From Gerris lacustris (lineage: Eukaryota; Arthropoda; Insecta; Hemiptera; Gerridae), in assembly GCA_951217055.1 (NCBI GenBank), contig OX578276.1, forward strand, positions 10,060,580 to 10,124,579: a stretch of DNA of 64,000 bases, written 5' to 3'. Below the pieces are notes generated by a model, which ran no database searches, had not been told where the DNA came from, and was given only the letters and a program-made list of their open reading frames with translations. Shown piece by piece: positions 20,428 to 32,486 of this stretch (positions within the stretch are counted from its first letter, which is position 1; each line of letters opens with the position of its first letter). Position numbers and translations under genes: made by a program.

Positions 20428-22956
20428 TCAATCAACAGGATGACGCAAAGTAACATACATTGCAGAATCTGACATCACTGTCAACGTATTGGGAAAGGAA
20501 TTAAGTAATTCATTAAATCTGAACCAAGAAACTGCATCAGTTATTTCTACCTCATAAGCATAAACATGTTCATTAAAACACATTGTTTCGTAGTAATGTA
20601 AAAGTAAATAAATTTCTCCACTAGTCGTAGTGACTATGTCCTCGACAGATGCGAATACAGGTAAGAATACCTGCTCACAAATGTCTACAGTTACAACAGA
20701 GGACTTAATAATTTTAGTGCCCGCAGTTTTTATCCAGTTTACAGAATGATACTTATCATTAGTCATGTCAATTTCAAACTGAGAAGTAATTGCAGCAATT
20801 ACTTCTTGGTTTAAATCATATTTTTTACTAAAAATAAAACGTGAGCATTGGACATCTCTCACCAGCAAATCATTTAATATTAATTGGTTTTTAATTGCTA
20901 TAGTTTTACAAATGTTAATTCTTGTGCTAGTGGAGTTAGCTATTAATTTTGATATTCTGTGACGGCCCTCGAACCGCATGGTCCATATTTGAGTCAATGG
21001 TCCAAACCTGGCCAACATTTGTGGGTAATGTGTCAAAAAATGAAATTTAGGTTTAAGTGTAGATTTGGTTAATGCAATATAAAGATCATTGAACTCTGAT
21101 ATAGTATGTGCAAATTGATTGGTGGTATCCGGAAAAACTCTCGAGTTCATCAGGCGATCAGTGATTTTACGCATAAGTAGGAAAAGAGCCCATACTCTAT
21201 CACCTTCAGGGACATAATAGCCTAAAATTAGGCCAACATATCTGACCAGTGTGAGCATTTCGGATGCTGACGTTTTAATCGTAACAGTTTTACCGTCTAA
21301 CTTGATACAGTTGCTTGGTTTGGACGAAGAGTCAGGACCATAGTCGAAAGAGACCAGCCTGGCTTTTAAAGTTTCTACATCTATCGCAGCGACATCCCTC
21401 ACAAAATGATTTACAATAAAATTCATAACATACCTACAGCAACCTTCTAACCAATCGTGTAAAACGTCAGTCGCTACATGCTCGAATAAATTAAAACCTT
21501 TTATGGAAAGCAAAACACAACTTTCCTTGATTCCAGTTTTTGAAACATCATTTAATAGCAACTGTTCTTTATAACTTTTTAAATTTCTAAGCAAGGATTC
21601 CTTTTCTGTGCTAAGAACGTGCAATTGACTTTTACTTACATTGCATATTCGACAACAATATTGAGCTACAAAACTTTCTACGAACCCTAGTATACCATTC
21701 AAACCTAGGTTGTCACCCGAAATAGAGCAGACTACGAACTTAAGTGTCCCTGAGAACACCTCGGTATTTATTGCTACACCATTGGCTCTTAAAAAGTTTA
21801 ACTCTTCAATGATTTGTTTGAACATTAGAGCATTCCCAAACTCAAGTCTGTCTGAAGAATGGAAAAGGGCTAATAAAAAAATGTAACTAAGTTTAGAAGT
21901 GTAGTGAGGTGGAAGGGATGGAAGCGAGGTGTAGACACCACAAAGCTTGTGTATGCCAGCATGAGAACCGAGGGGATTACCGATTTCAAAATCATCACAG
22001 TAAAGAATTATTGGAAGGATCAATTCATTAGGCTCCCCACGAGCAATGCCGCATACAGTTTTTTTCCAAGAAGACGCCTCCATAACATTTGTTACAGCAA
22101 TATAAGGGTCTTCAATTACAGACAGTGTGGCCAAGTGCCGCAATGTATCAGTCATAACATCGACTTTACTGAAAAATTTTTGGAGCACATCCCTGAGAGG
22201 GATGACTTGCATGGTGCAAGGCATTCTTTTTAAAGTACCCCCCTCACTGGCATGCCTGTACTCATTCCTATACCCAATAACTATTTCTTGAGGGCGAATG
22301 AACATCCCTGTGGATTCTAAATTTTTAAAACGGAGGTGTTCGGTTCGATATTTCTTTATTATATCGGAACTAATGAAAGATTGAAGGGATCTATTCCTCT
22401 CTACCTCGTCTAAGTTGCACAGCTGTAATATTTCTTGTTTAATACCTTCTTTCAAAGGATCAGACAATAGGTCTCCTAACCCGTCCACTACTAACTGGAC
22501 CACATTTCGAGGTACCAAAGGGTGGCTATATAGTTTTGATATGAATGCATTGAGGCTAGCATTAATAACATTTTTTAAACTACTACTTTTCTCACCATGT
22601 GATGTGGTGGCTACACTTGGCATAGGAGTATCCTCACTTTGAGAGGTATTAGGCTCTTCAGAGGCTGCAACAGACGGTGTCAACTCGGTAATTGAAGGAA
22701 CAGGTATTTCATTTTTTTCAGAAGGACAGACAGACTGAGTTACTTGATTAAGAGTTACTTGAGTACTTTGATTAAGGTGAATCTTAAGGATGTGCTGTTT
22801 GAGACTACGTGCTGTGGAGAAATTACGGGTACATTTGTCATTTCCGCACTCAAATTTGGGATTAAAATTGTCAACCAACTTACAGATACTATTTTGATGA
22901 AAGGTCAATTCAGAGGGGAATTGGAATGGCTTTTTACAACCGTAACACCGAAGCAT
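20428..22956 (-). CDS. Intact C2H2 zinc-finger DDE transposase-like protein (842 aa)
   Basis: A single uninterrupted 842-codon frame. Residues 4-25 form a C-x2-C...H-x4-C finger, and 37-60 a classical C2H2 finger (CGNDKC...H-x4-H), suited to DNA binding. A low-complexity Ser/Thr linker runs to about 125. The core follows: YCDDFEIGNPLGSH (319-332), a GDNLG motif (414-418) before CRICN (435-439), DVLHDWLEG (497-505), and HFLTHYPQML...FGPL..IWTMRFEGRH (639-666). The NPLGS, (V/M)xHDxLEG and FGPL..WTxRFExxH motifs are those of a CMC/EnSpm-like transposase family found in animals next to SAM-domain genes, recalled rather than searched. The ATG at 22956 is 47 bases below the SAM-gene stop. No stops or frameshifts, unlike nearly all surrounding elements. 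Confidence 0.75.
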   Translation of the reverse strand: MLRCYGCKKPFQFPSELTFHQNSICKLVDNFNPKFECGNDKCTRNFSTARSLKQHILKIHLNQSTQVTLNQVTQSVCPSEKNEIPVPSITELTPSVAASEEPNTSQSEDTPMPSVATTSHGEKSSSLKNVINASLNAFISKLYSHPLVPRNVVQLVVDGLGDLLSDPLKEGIKQEILQLCNLDEVERNRSLQSFISSDIIKKYRTEHLRFKNLESTGMFIRPQEIVIGYRNEYRHASEGGTLKRMPCTMQVIPLRDVLQKFFSKVDVMTDTLRHLATLSVIEDPYIAVTNVMEASSWKKTVCGIARGEPNELILPIILYCDDFEIGNPLGSHAGIHKLCGVYTSLPSLPPHYTSKLSYIFLLALFHSSDRLEFGNALMFKQIIEELNFLRANGVAINTEVFSGTLKFVVCSISGDNLGLNGILGFVESFVAQYCCRICNVSKSQLHVLSTEKESLLRNLKSYKEQLLLNDVSKTGIKESCVLLSIKGFNLFEHVATDVLHDWLEGCCRYVMNFIVNHFVRDVAAIDVETLKARLVSFDYGPDSSSKPSNCIKLDGKTVTIKTSASEMLTLVRYVGLILGYYVPEGDRVWALFLLMRKITDRLMNSRVFPDTTNQFAHTISEFNDLYIALTKSTLKPKFHFLTHYPQMLARFGPLTQIWTMRFEGRHRISKLIANSTSTRINICKTIAIKNQLILNDLLVRDVQCSRFIFSKKYDLNQEVIAAITSQFEIDMTNDKYHSVNWIKTAGTKIIKSSVVTVDICEQVFLPVFASVEDIVTTTSGEIYLLLHYYETMCFNEHVYAYEVEITDAVSWFRFNELLNSFPNTLTVMSDSAMYVTLRHPVD

Positions 22957-23003
22957 GACTGGTTAGAAGGTTGAATGTTATAATGTAAAATAAGTTTTTT
23001 AAC

Positions 23004-26000
23004 TTACAAAGAGTCGAAATGGTGTAGAGCTATTCGGACGGTCTGGGTGAGCCTGTCGTGCTTTGTGGTTATGTTGTAAATGCCTTGTTGGATCAACAGC
23101 CACAATGCCTCACTTTCAAAAGGGTATTCCAGGCCAGTGGTCATGAAGATCTTAAATGCGACGTCCACTGCTTCTAAGAGAGACGTGAATTTGTAGGTAG
23201 TACTGTCAACAGTGACAAATACACAGGAAAAGTTTAATTTGTCGTCGCCTACTGCAATAACCCACGGCTGAAACGGGAGGTTGTAATTCTTCAGCTTACT
23301 CCTCCGTGCGGCTACAGTCTCGTCCAAATGGTCTTCTCTTGGTATTATTTTTATAAAACTTTCCTGCACCTCACTTCGCGATGGACGCCAACCACTACCC
23401 TTTTGTCTAGTGCCTGTAGAAAGGGACAGCAACGACTGAAGACAGAAGAGGAGCACCTGTGAGGTAAGTTCATCAGCTGAATCCTCACTGTCAACTGTTA
23501 AAAAAAGAGAGAAGAAAAATTATAATTAAACAAGCAGAAAAAATTTCGCAGCAAATCAACAAAGATAAATAGTAACTAACAAGTAGCAATTACAACATAT
23601 TAATGGCATAGGTGAATGAATAAGTCTATCAGTCAGTAATTAATTAAAACATATTGATGACATGGGTAATAATTAAACATTTTAGCCCAAGCAATCAATA
23701 TATAAGTTAAACAATAAGTTGGCAAGTGAAAATTGTGCATTGTGAAGATCCTACTGCCATTAATAACTAAGACAATTCATCTAAGAAACGTAAAAGGAGT
23801 TGTTTCCATTACATATCTATCTGATGTGATATATAAAAAAAATTTGCAGACAACTTTTCAGGAGCGGTAATACATAAAAGTGTAGTGCTAAATAAATTTT
23901 TCATTTACCTGTTAGTAAAGACAGATAGGGGTCTATGTGAGGCCTTAATTCTTTCCTCTTTGCCTTCTCTTTAAATGTAGCTAGTAGTGACGTGTGGAGG
24001 GCAGCCAACTTCAGATAAAGGCACCTCTCTTTGCCCGGGTACTCCCTATTGAAGTCTGCTAACAACTGAAACACATTAAAACAACAGTATTCAATTAAAG
24101 GCTCAGGACTAAAACCAGAAAAAAATATATATATATAAATATATATAAACAGGGTGGCCACGATAAACTGACTCACCCTGTTATCTCTTTCATTTTTGAA
24201 GGTAGAGAAAAAATTTAAATGGTAACTCACCATTCGCGTAATTTTATAATATGATTTTCAAAAATATTTTTATCTCATAGTTTCGGCGTTATCTCTCTCA
24301 ACTTTGAAATCTTAAATGGTAACATAAATTTTTTAATTTTTTTTCTAAAATTATATTACCTTTGAAGAAAAATGAGCCTTGAATCAACAAAATCGGTTGA
24401 GAATTGACAGAGATATTCTGTTTTCAATATAACAAAAATGCTATCTTAATCTAAAAAAAATAAAAAAATCTTAATTCTGTTTATTTCACTTTGCTTTTCA
24501 CTTATTAACGTTTGTTGAATGCATTTAGTGATCAACCTTTTTTTCCATTCCATTCAGGACAACATGGTTAGTATGACCTCTTTTGATCAGTGTTCCGACA
24601 ATTTTCCATTTCTCTACAGTTTAAGGAAGGAATGGAAAAAAGGTTTGACTTTTGATCAGTAAATGCATTCAACTAACCAAAATAAGTGAAATAAACATAA
24701 TTAAGATTATTTCATTTAATTTGCGATTTTTTTGTTGAGAGTATTTTACATTCTAAAATAGCATTTTTGTTATATTGAAAACTGAATATCTTTGTCAATT
24801 CTCAACCGATTTTGTTGATTCAACGCTCATTTATCTTCTAAAGCAATCTAATTTAAGAAAAAAATATACAAAATATAGGTTACCATTTAAGATTACAAAG
24901 TTGAGAGAGATACCGCCGAAACTATGAGATAAAATTTTTGGAAATCATATTATAAAACTACGCGAAAATCCAAGGTGAGTTACCATTTACAATTTTCTCT
25001 ATCTTCAAAAATAAAAGAGATAACAGGGTGAGCCAGTTTATCGTGGCCACCCTGTATATATAGGCACTTCTTTAGATTTTTACTCCCCTTATAAAAACCA
25101 AAGTGTGATATTCCTATTGTCCCAAAGTACATTGGACTAAACATCACTTTGTAATAATACTTATTTGTCCGTCATTTATATTTTAAAAAAATCATAGGGG
25201 AGTAAAAATCTACAGAAGTACAGTATGCATAAAAGCATTAGGTACTATGCTTACCAGTCTATAACCATTAGGCGATTGAATCGCAGGGTACAGTTTAAAA
25301 TACTCGTAAACCGCCAGTCCAGTTTTCAACTGCTTTTTCCTGGCCTCATAGCTAGTTTGCCAATTTTCTTCTACCAAGTGCCAGGGCTGCACTGATGACT
25401 TCAACAGTTGCAGGGCTTCTTCTTCTATCTGGTTCGTCTTGTATTCTTGCTCTTCCACTAGATGTGAATTGGGGGTTGTTGGCCCTGATTGACGAGGGGT
25501 TCTATTAGAGGGTGGCAAAGTACCTTTTCTTCGCTCCTTTCGCTTAAAATAATTATACGCCTCTTGAAAGGATCCAGAGGCGTTCCTTTTCGCCTGGAAA
25601 TTCTGTGCCTTTATGTAGGCGCTATAGTAGAGCGTGTGGTCCTCGACCGGGAATAAGGTAAGGACTTCCTGTACCCAGCGGGTGAACTCCCCGCTGCTTA
25701 TTAATCTGGCTGGGTCTGGATCCAAGACGCTGTTTATTACTTGTTTGGCAATTTCTCTTCTGTGCCCGTCAGGGAGCCTTTTATCGTGACCCCTTAATGC
25801 CAGTATGTCTCTGCCTGTACGCGACGATTTCAGCACTTGATACACCTGTAACACCCAGACAAACAAGAGAAATTAATTAAGTGTAGGCAAATAAGTAATA
25901 GTTACTATTATTTATTAGAAATTCAATTTTTATAAGTTTTTGGTAATATTCATACTACTGAACGTTTAAAAATTATAATTACTATTTACAAAGGGAGACA

Positions 26001-28955
26001 GACAGAGAAAAATATACTTCAGCGCCGGGACTCCCCCTCATTTCCAGTGTACTGGAGCTCTAACCAATTAAGCTACACTGAAGAATAATTTCCTCTGACG
26101 ATATCAATACCTAATCCCAAATTAAGCTTTCAAATTTTTCTACAAGTCTTAGAAGTCAACAAACGACAATAGAACTAGACCGAGAAATACACTTGTAATT
26201 TGGAATTAGGTATCGATATCGTCAGAGGAAATTATTCTTCAGTATAGCTTAAATGGTTAGAGCTCCCGCACACTGGAAATGAGGGGGAGGTCTGTGGTTC
26301 GAGTCCCGGCGCTGAAGTATATTTTTCTCTGTCTGTCTCCCTTTGTAAATAGTATTATTTATTAGTAGGAAAATAGTATGATATTCAATTTTCACACTAA
26401 TGGACAACTTGTTTCAAGGGAAAAAATAAACTTTACATTAATTCATTACACCAAGTTAATCCTAGGAGTAATGCTGAGAAAACGTTGGGGGAATGTTGGG
26501 TTTAATTATAACCGACATGTATAACATAAAATGTTGTCAAAAGTCAAAACAGATTTGAAATAAGAGAAATTAAATTTTAACAGTCACATTTTAAAGTCAG
26601 TCTAATCTCTGCCCAAAATGTAAAAAAATCTCAGATTAACAAGTACAAGTATTGTGAAAAATTGTACTCAATGACAACCTGAACTTAAACAATAAACAAA
26701 GTCAAACACTTACATAATTGTTGTCTAATGGGTCTGGTTTTGGCGAGGGCGGGCTGGACAGCGGGGAAGAACAAATGTTGGTATCCAATGATTGTCGGGA
26801 TCGCTTTAGAGGTGCCAAGGGCATTACACTTTTCTCCGGGATATGAGTTTGTAAATTTGAATAAATTATGTCATTATTATTATTGTCATTTAAAGTAGAG
26901 TCTGATGCAACAAAATTACTGGTGTAACTTTCGTTTAAAGCCTCTAATGCCCGGAACCCGAAATCATCCCTGTCATCATTAACCGGCTCAGTAGGAGTTG
27001 CTGATGTCGTCGCACCCTGCAACATTATTGAAATCAAGTATTAACAAATTATAATAAGCAAACAATAAACAATCGAGGGAAAGCTAAGTAGGGAAGAAAT
27101 ATATTTAGATATCAATAAATAATGTAAAAGCAATAACATAACAATAAAAAATAATCAAAGAATTTAAATATACCAAAATTATAACATATTAAACATTATT
27201 AATTACAACATATTAAAAAATAACACATTTTTGTTCTATTCTTTTGATTTTTTAAGTTTATGTACTTAGTAAGTTGTAAAAATTCTTTGTTACAATTTCG
27301 GTATATTTATATTACAAATTAACTCCATGTCGGATTTAAACTTAAATCCAGCTATTAATAATCTTTAATGAACTAATACTTTTAGCTAAAAGTGAAAAAT
27401 TGCCTCTGTTTTAACGATTCTTTTCCTTTTTCCTATTATGGGTAAAAAAAAAAAAATTCACTTTGTAACTTCGTACTGACAAAACATTATTTAGTGGTTT
27501 ATATTTTTGTTACTATTCCGATGATAAACAAAACAGCGTTAATTGTAGAATACGAATATGGAATAAGAAAAAAACAAAAAAACATTTACTTACAGGAAAT
27601 CTATTTTCAATAGCGTGGTCTTGGTCGAGTTTCCACGGTTCCCAGTTTTTCATAAATGTCAACCTTGGCCCAACTTTCGGAATTAAGCACGCTAGCAAAT
27701 CTGGAGTTAAAGACTTGAGAGTGTGGAAGTTCACTTCGTTATCTGCACTTAAAAAAAAAAAAAAGATACTGAATACATTTAACTAGTGAAATAATGGGCT
27801 GGGAGGCACTAGGAGCTATGTATTAAACTTATTACAAATTCACAACAAGGTGAATCCTTGTTCGGGTAAAAAATAATAATAATTTACATTAGTTTCCTTC
27901 TAGGCCAGTGGTTCTTAACCGGGGGGGGGGGGGGGGGCGCGGCCCCCCAGGGGTTCTTGGAAGGTATTTAGGTACAATATGTATTATATTAGGAGATTTT
28001 ATGGGGGCCGTGGTTACCAAAAGGTTAAGAACCACTGTTCTAGGCAACGTATGTATACTACTACTAGAAATGTATACTACTTTAAGACTAACTATACGTA
28101 ATATTTACGTGGTGACTTAATGAAAAATAATTGTCAATCCTCACTAACGCATCGGGTAAAACTGAATTGAGTCTGTAATCGGGAAGGTATAGACGAAGCA
28201 CTGCTAGAGGGTGGAGATTGTGTGGTTTACAGTTTTTCTGTGATTCACATTTAACTAAAACTGTACGTAATTTGGCTGAACTGAACGAGATGATACGGTC
28301 GAGAATCGCTTGGCGGCACAACTTTGCTTAATTTATACACTTGAGAGATTATATCCCTTTGTCAAACAGTACATTTGTATGATTTAAACATTTGAGAAAT
28401 TATATATGTATGATTTGTTCATAGGAGGGTTTATATCCCTTTGTCAAAAAAATACGTTAAGAGTCAAAATACGTTAGAGTCCGCCATCTTTTCTATAAAC
28501 CGTATCATATTGTTCAGTTTTACCCGTAATTTATACGTACATTTAGCTTTCTAAGGTTATGAGTAGAATTATTTCTATTATACTCCCTCTCTCCAAGAAG
28601 TCTCCTCGCGTGTATGCATGTAAATGTACCTTATACGGTACTTCCTTACATTGCAAATCTTAAATTTAAATTAAAATTAGGTATTTATTTAATTTGTCTA
28701 AATATTAAATTATTTTCATAACCGTTGATTTATTTTATAATTAAATTTAACTTAATTAACATGTTACATAAGAGGCTTCTTGAAGTTAATAAAGATAGAA
28801 TAAATTATTAAATGAACAAGCAGAAAATAAAAGTTGTACTTACCAATAAATACTTGGACGTATTCTTGAAGGCCCCATGAAATTAATAACCTAGAGACGT
28901 ATGCATCTCCACAACTTGCATCGCTACTCGATGTCATGTTGTACATTTTTAACAC
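23004..28955 (-). CDS. SAM-domain protein, six exons, intact (~595 aa)
   Basis: Six minus-strand exons with GT-AG borders fit together without a frame break: 28955/28937-28844, 27742-27594, 27016-26714, 25845-25255, 24065-23909 and 23494-23004. Exons 1-2 form a SAM domain (LLISWGLQEYVQVF, then LTPDLLACLIPKVGPRLTFM), a protein interaction module. Exon 3 is a polar, disordered linker. Exon 4 has RDILALRGHDKRLPDGHRRE and a YSAYIKAQ segment. Exon 6 holds a folded C-terminal part (PWVIAVGDDKLNFSCVFV, YPFESEALWLLIQQG) found beside SAM domains in a multicopy animal family. Start is MTSS at 28937 or an upstream in-frame ATG at 28955. Intron phases are 1, 0, 0, 0, 1. The stop at 23006-23004 lies within a GTAAGT. 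Function unknown. It may be the partner gene of the downstream transposase. Confidence 0.75.
24150..25054. mobile_element. Foldback element with CAGGGTGGCCACG ends in the intron before exon 5
   Basis: The ends CAGGGTGGCCACGATAAACT and its complement are inverted, and similarity continues inward for hundreds of bases (for example ATAGTTTCGGCGTTATCTCTC against its mirror near 24910), with a centre near 24600. Flanks are TATATAAA and TATATATA, a near 8-bp duplication in a TA-rich site. It lies wholly inside an intron of the SAM gene. Confidence 0.75.
25981..26353. repeat. Two tRNA-derived SINE copies head to head, forming a 373-bp palindrome
   Basis: The right half (plus strand, from about 26236) has a pol III A-box-like TAGCTTAAATGGTTAGAGC and a perfect B box GGTTCGAGTCC, bracketed by CTTCAG...CTGAAG as an acceptor-like stem, followed by a TATATTTTTCTCTGTCTG tail. 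The left half is the inverted copy, lacking about 13 bases over the B box. The mirror symmetry extends to ACTATTTACAAAG at both ends. It lies in the intron before exon 4 of the SAM gene. Confidence 0.75.
27906..28036. mobile_element. 131-bp hAT MITE with perfect 8-bp target duplication
   Basis: Ends CAGTGGTTCTTAACC and GGTTAAGAACCACTG are exact inverted repeats of the hAT type. TTCTAGGC occurs at 27898-27905 and again at 28037-28044. A G homopolymer fills the left interior. It lies in intron 1 of the SAM gene. Confidence 0.95.
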
Positions 28956-29999
28956 TCACTTTTTCAATATATAACGATAGTATTATGAACAACTCAATTT
29001 GAAAAAAATATAAAAAAAAGACTGAAAAACTTTCATAGATAATTATAGAAGAGAGAGATGTACACTTCGCCACAGCTACACCGGTATTGTTGTAAGATTA
29101 AGATGGCGAGGGCAAGGGTACTGTGTAGAGGGTACTGAGAGGTGAGGGAAAAAAGCTTGGAAACCTCCCCACCCTCGAAAAAAAGGCTAGTACAAACTGT
29201 TCTAACCCCCTTCTCTCGCGTGATTGTACCCTTCGACTCCTGCTTCAAAAACGTGATTATGTTTTTTCCTTGTATTCAGGTACAAAACCGCGATGAAATA
29301 CAAAACAGACATGACACTTGTTAGGGTTGTACTTTTCACAATAGACCTGCTATTTTAACAGAAACAACTTTCTTCTTAACACTAAATACTTTTTATACAA
29401 GAATTTTACCTGGTACCCGGGCTTCTTTTCAGACATCACAACTTCTTTAAACAACTTAACCGGATATATTACAAATAATGCAAGGAAATACTGGCATCAA
29501 TGCGTCCCCAAGCTACACGAGGAATCTACGTTTTGCTGTGTGTGGGCACTTAAAAAGCGAAATACACTAATTTTCAAGGGCCCCTTCTGAACTTAAAACG
29601 AAATTTAAAAATAAAAAGACGGAGGTTTCTTGTAAATTTAATTCTGCACAAGTTAATCCCAATTTGTACACTCTACGACGATTATTGACGGCACAATGTA
29701 GGAAATAAAATTTTAAGATCTTAATATATTTTCACCACATTGAGCCTTACTTATTAGCCATGTGAAGTAAAAATTGGTTTCAAACTGTACAGAATTAAAT
29801 GTGTAAGAGACCTGAAGTGTTAGATTTTTGTCATTTTGCTTAGAACCAATTATTTTTACATGTTAGTTGCTTCTTAACCGTTATTATTGGAACGAAGTTC
29901 CTTATGGCACGTTCTGGAGCCCGGGAGTGAATCCAAAAAAAACGACCAAAATCACCGTCACATAAATAACCGTCACAAAATCACCGTCACGCAAAAACC
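28956..29999. other. Upstream region of the SAM gene, no further gene seen
   Basis: The promoter of the minus-strand gene would lie here, but no certain TATA box or initiator can be assigned. Around 29940-30010 the short element ACCGTCAC is repeated four times. Confidence 0.4.
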
Positions 30000-32455
30000 G
30001 TCACGAAATCTACCGATGACGATAAATTGAGTAAAAGATCACTGAGTTAGTTGAAATTTGGTACAAATGTTCATTTTACCAATGCCCAGGCTGAGTTCGT
30101 TGAAAAATGTTATCCGCCCAAGCGTTCACGCGCCACGCTCGCGTGAACGTAAGCTTCAAAAAGACGGGAAAAAATGTTATTATGGAAGCCTGTTACTTGA
30201 CTTGTTTATTTTGTTATATGTCAAAATGTCACTTGTTTTTGTAAACATCGAAAATATAATCACGGTCTTATTAAAAGTAAAATTGATCTGTGCTCACGCT
30301 TATTTCAATATATTAGGTATATTATTATAATACTGCGTATTTAATGCAAGAAAAAATTCTAACTTCATCTATTTAATAAAATATTTTAACTTCATCTAGA
30401 CCAAAACCTTTTTTAATTTTTTTTTTTTAGTGAAACGAACACCGACACTATTATGAAGTGATATAGATCGCTAAATTTATTAAAGTGGACCCAAACGTTT
30501 AAAGCAAAGAAAACAACGTTCTTACCGATATCTAACGTTCTAACGTATAACGATTTTTATAAAACTTTTTACACATTGTCTAAAGTACAGTTGAAACAGG
30601 CATGAAACATTTCAACCGGATTCAAGCAGAAGCTTTAGAGTAGGGAAGAGATATATTTAATAATATTTTAAATTAATAGGCCGGGTAGGTAGAAAACAGT
30701 CGTATTTCAATCCAACATTCCTTTAACAAACATACTCCTTAACTATAAACTCATCATGATCAACTTTTTTCTTATATTCAATATATATTTATGGTAAGAC
30801 GCTTGCTTTAATTATACAAATAATGATTTTCTTTTAATTTTACCTTAACTCTGCTAGGTACAAACAGTTCGTTACTTTTAATTTTGTCTCTTTTCTAACT
30901 CCGCCATGTATAAGTAGTTAGCAATGTGTACGTACTTAGCAGTGTTATTTTATAATTTATATTTAATGAAAAATGTAAGGAACTTCGTTCCTACCGGGTG
31001 TCCCGCGACACCACACGTATTTTTTTCATATGGTGAAGAATCAAGTTTGCAAGTGACAAAAACTTTTATATCTTTCATATACTTTCTTTAAATCCAATCA
31101 CATTTCCACTTTTTAAATGTACAGATTAGAAAGAAAGTATTCCCAGTGGACTTAAATATGCTATCACTTGAATTCTTGAGAAGAAGAACTTGGTATCATT
31201 TCCATACTTAATTTGTAAGTACAAACTTTATGAGTTTGTTTGTCAAGCCCTTCTTTTTGTTAAGTCGAAGGAATTGAAGAAATAAGATCCTAAAATCACA
31301 ATGTAGAGCACATTTTTCCTTAAAACGTAAAAGAGTGTCCCTTTTATCGTTTCATTTTAATTTGATGTTTGTTATTATTATTATTGTTACTTTGTTCTTG
31401 ATTCAATTGTATTTTGTTTGAAATTTTACCAGGTTCTAGAGGCGTTTCCAATAACTTTTGTTAATAGAAACGCCACAAAAAATACGCCTTACAAATTTAA
31501 AATTACAGTAAAAATATCATAACAAATCTATCTTTATATGTGTACTAAATTATGACACGTTATAGGAACAATATTCCTATAAGTTACTGTGGTTATATAA
31601 GACAAATATGGTAATTCACATTATACAAATAATCAGATTTACTATAGCGACCGTTGCTTATTAGGAAACGCTCATTCTAAGGAAAAGAAAATAATTATAA
31701 AAATAGTCTGCCAATTAGTGTGGCAGCTTCGTCGTATTCTACAACGTACTTAAATAATGTTTTATGCTTTTACAACCTTAAATTAAACTAGGCATCGCGT
31801 GGCTCTATCATTGAAGCGAGCGTATAGTGATAAATATGTATTGAATATTGAAAAAATAGATAATCATGAATCATGATGAGTTGATAGATAATGGGTATAG
31901 TAGTAGTACAGCGGCTAGTAGTAAGGGAACCACCCTACATTCTTACTATTCCTCTAACCACACTCCTTTTCAATTATTATAAAATGTATCTCTTTGCTAC
32001 AAAAAAACTACTGCATGTATAAAATTGAAATTTTGCATGCCTGTTCCAATTGTGCATTAGATGGTGTATATGAAGTTTTATTAAAATCGTTACGTTAGAA
32101 CGTAAGATATCGGTAAAAAGGTTGTTTTATCTATTTTAAACGTTTAGGTCCGCTTTAACAGTTTTAGCGATCTTTATTAATTCATAGCGGTGTCGCTGTT
32201 GGTTTTACTAAAAAATGTTATTTCAAAAAAATGTTCGTCTCATCGAATAAGTGATGATAGAATTTTTTCCCGTCCTGAAATTCCAATTTTAAATTTGAAG
32301 CTCACGTTTACGCGAGCATTGCGCACGAACTCTTGGACGGATCACGCTGTCCAACGAACTTAGCCTGAGTATTAGTAAAAGGAACATGTATACCAAATTT
32401 CAACTAAATCGGTCAACTTTTACTCAAGTTATCGTCGGACACGTAAACGTTACTC

Positions 32456-32486
<31 letters not shown>

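Noticed and set aside
21904..22974. Plus-strand ORFs opposite the 842-codon transposase frame
   Set aside because: Antisense shadows of a well-supported gene.
22957..23007. In-frame fusion of the SAM protein to the transposase
   Set aside because: Joining the candidate donor and acceptor puts the second ORF out of frame, so a single fused protein is not supported.
26236..26330. Functional tRNA gene
   Set aside because: A and B boxes and a 7-bp acceptor-like stem exist, but no anticodon arm with a 7-base loop folds, and the T-stem is mismatched; SINE is a better fit.
28088..28321. 77-codon minus-strand ORF in intron 1 of the SAM gene
   Set aside because: No motif or splice context ties it to the gene; kept only as a possible small repeat fragment.
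29941..30010. CRISPR-like short repeats (ACCGTCAC)
   Set aside because: The repeat is only 8 bases, spacing is irregular, and the genome is eukaryotic.
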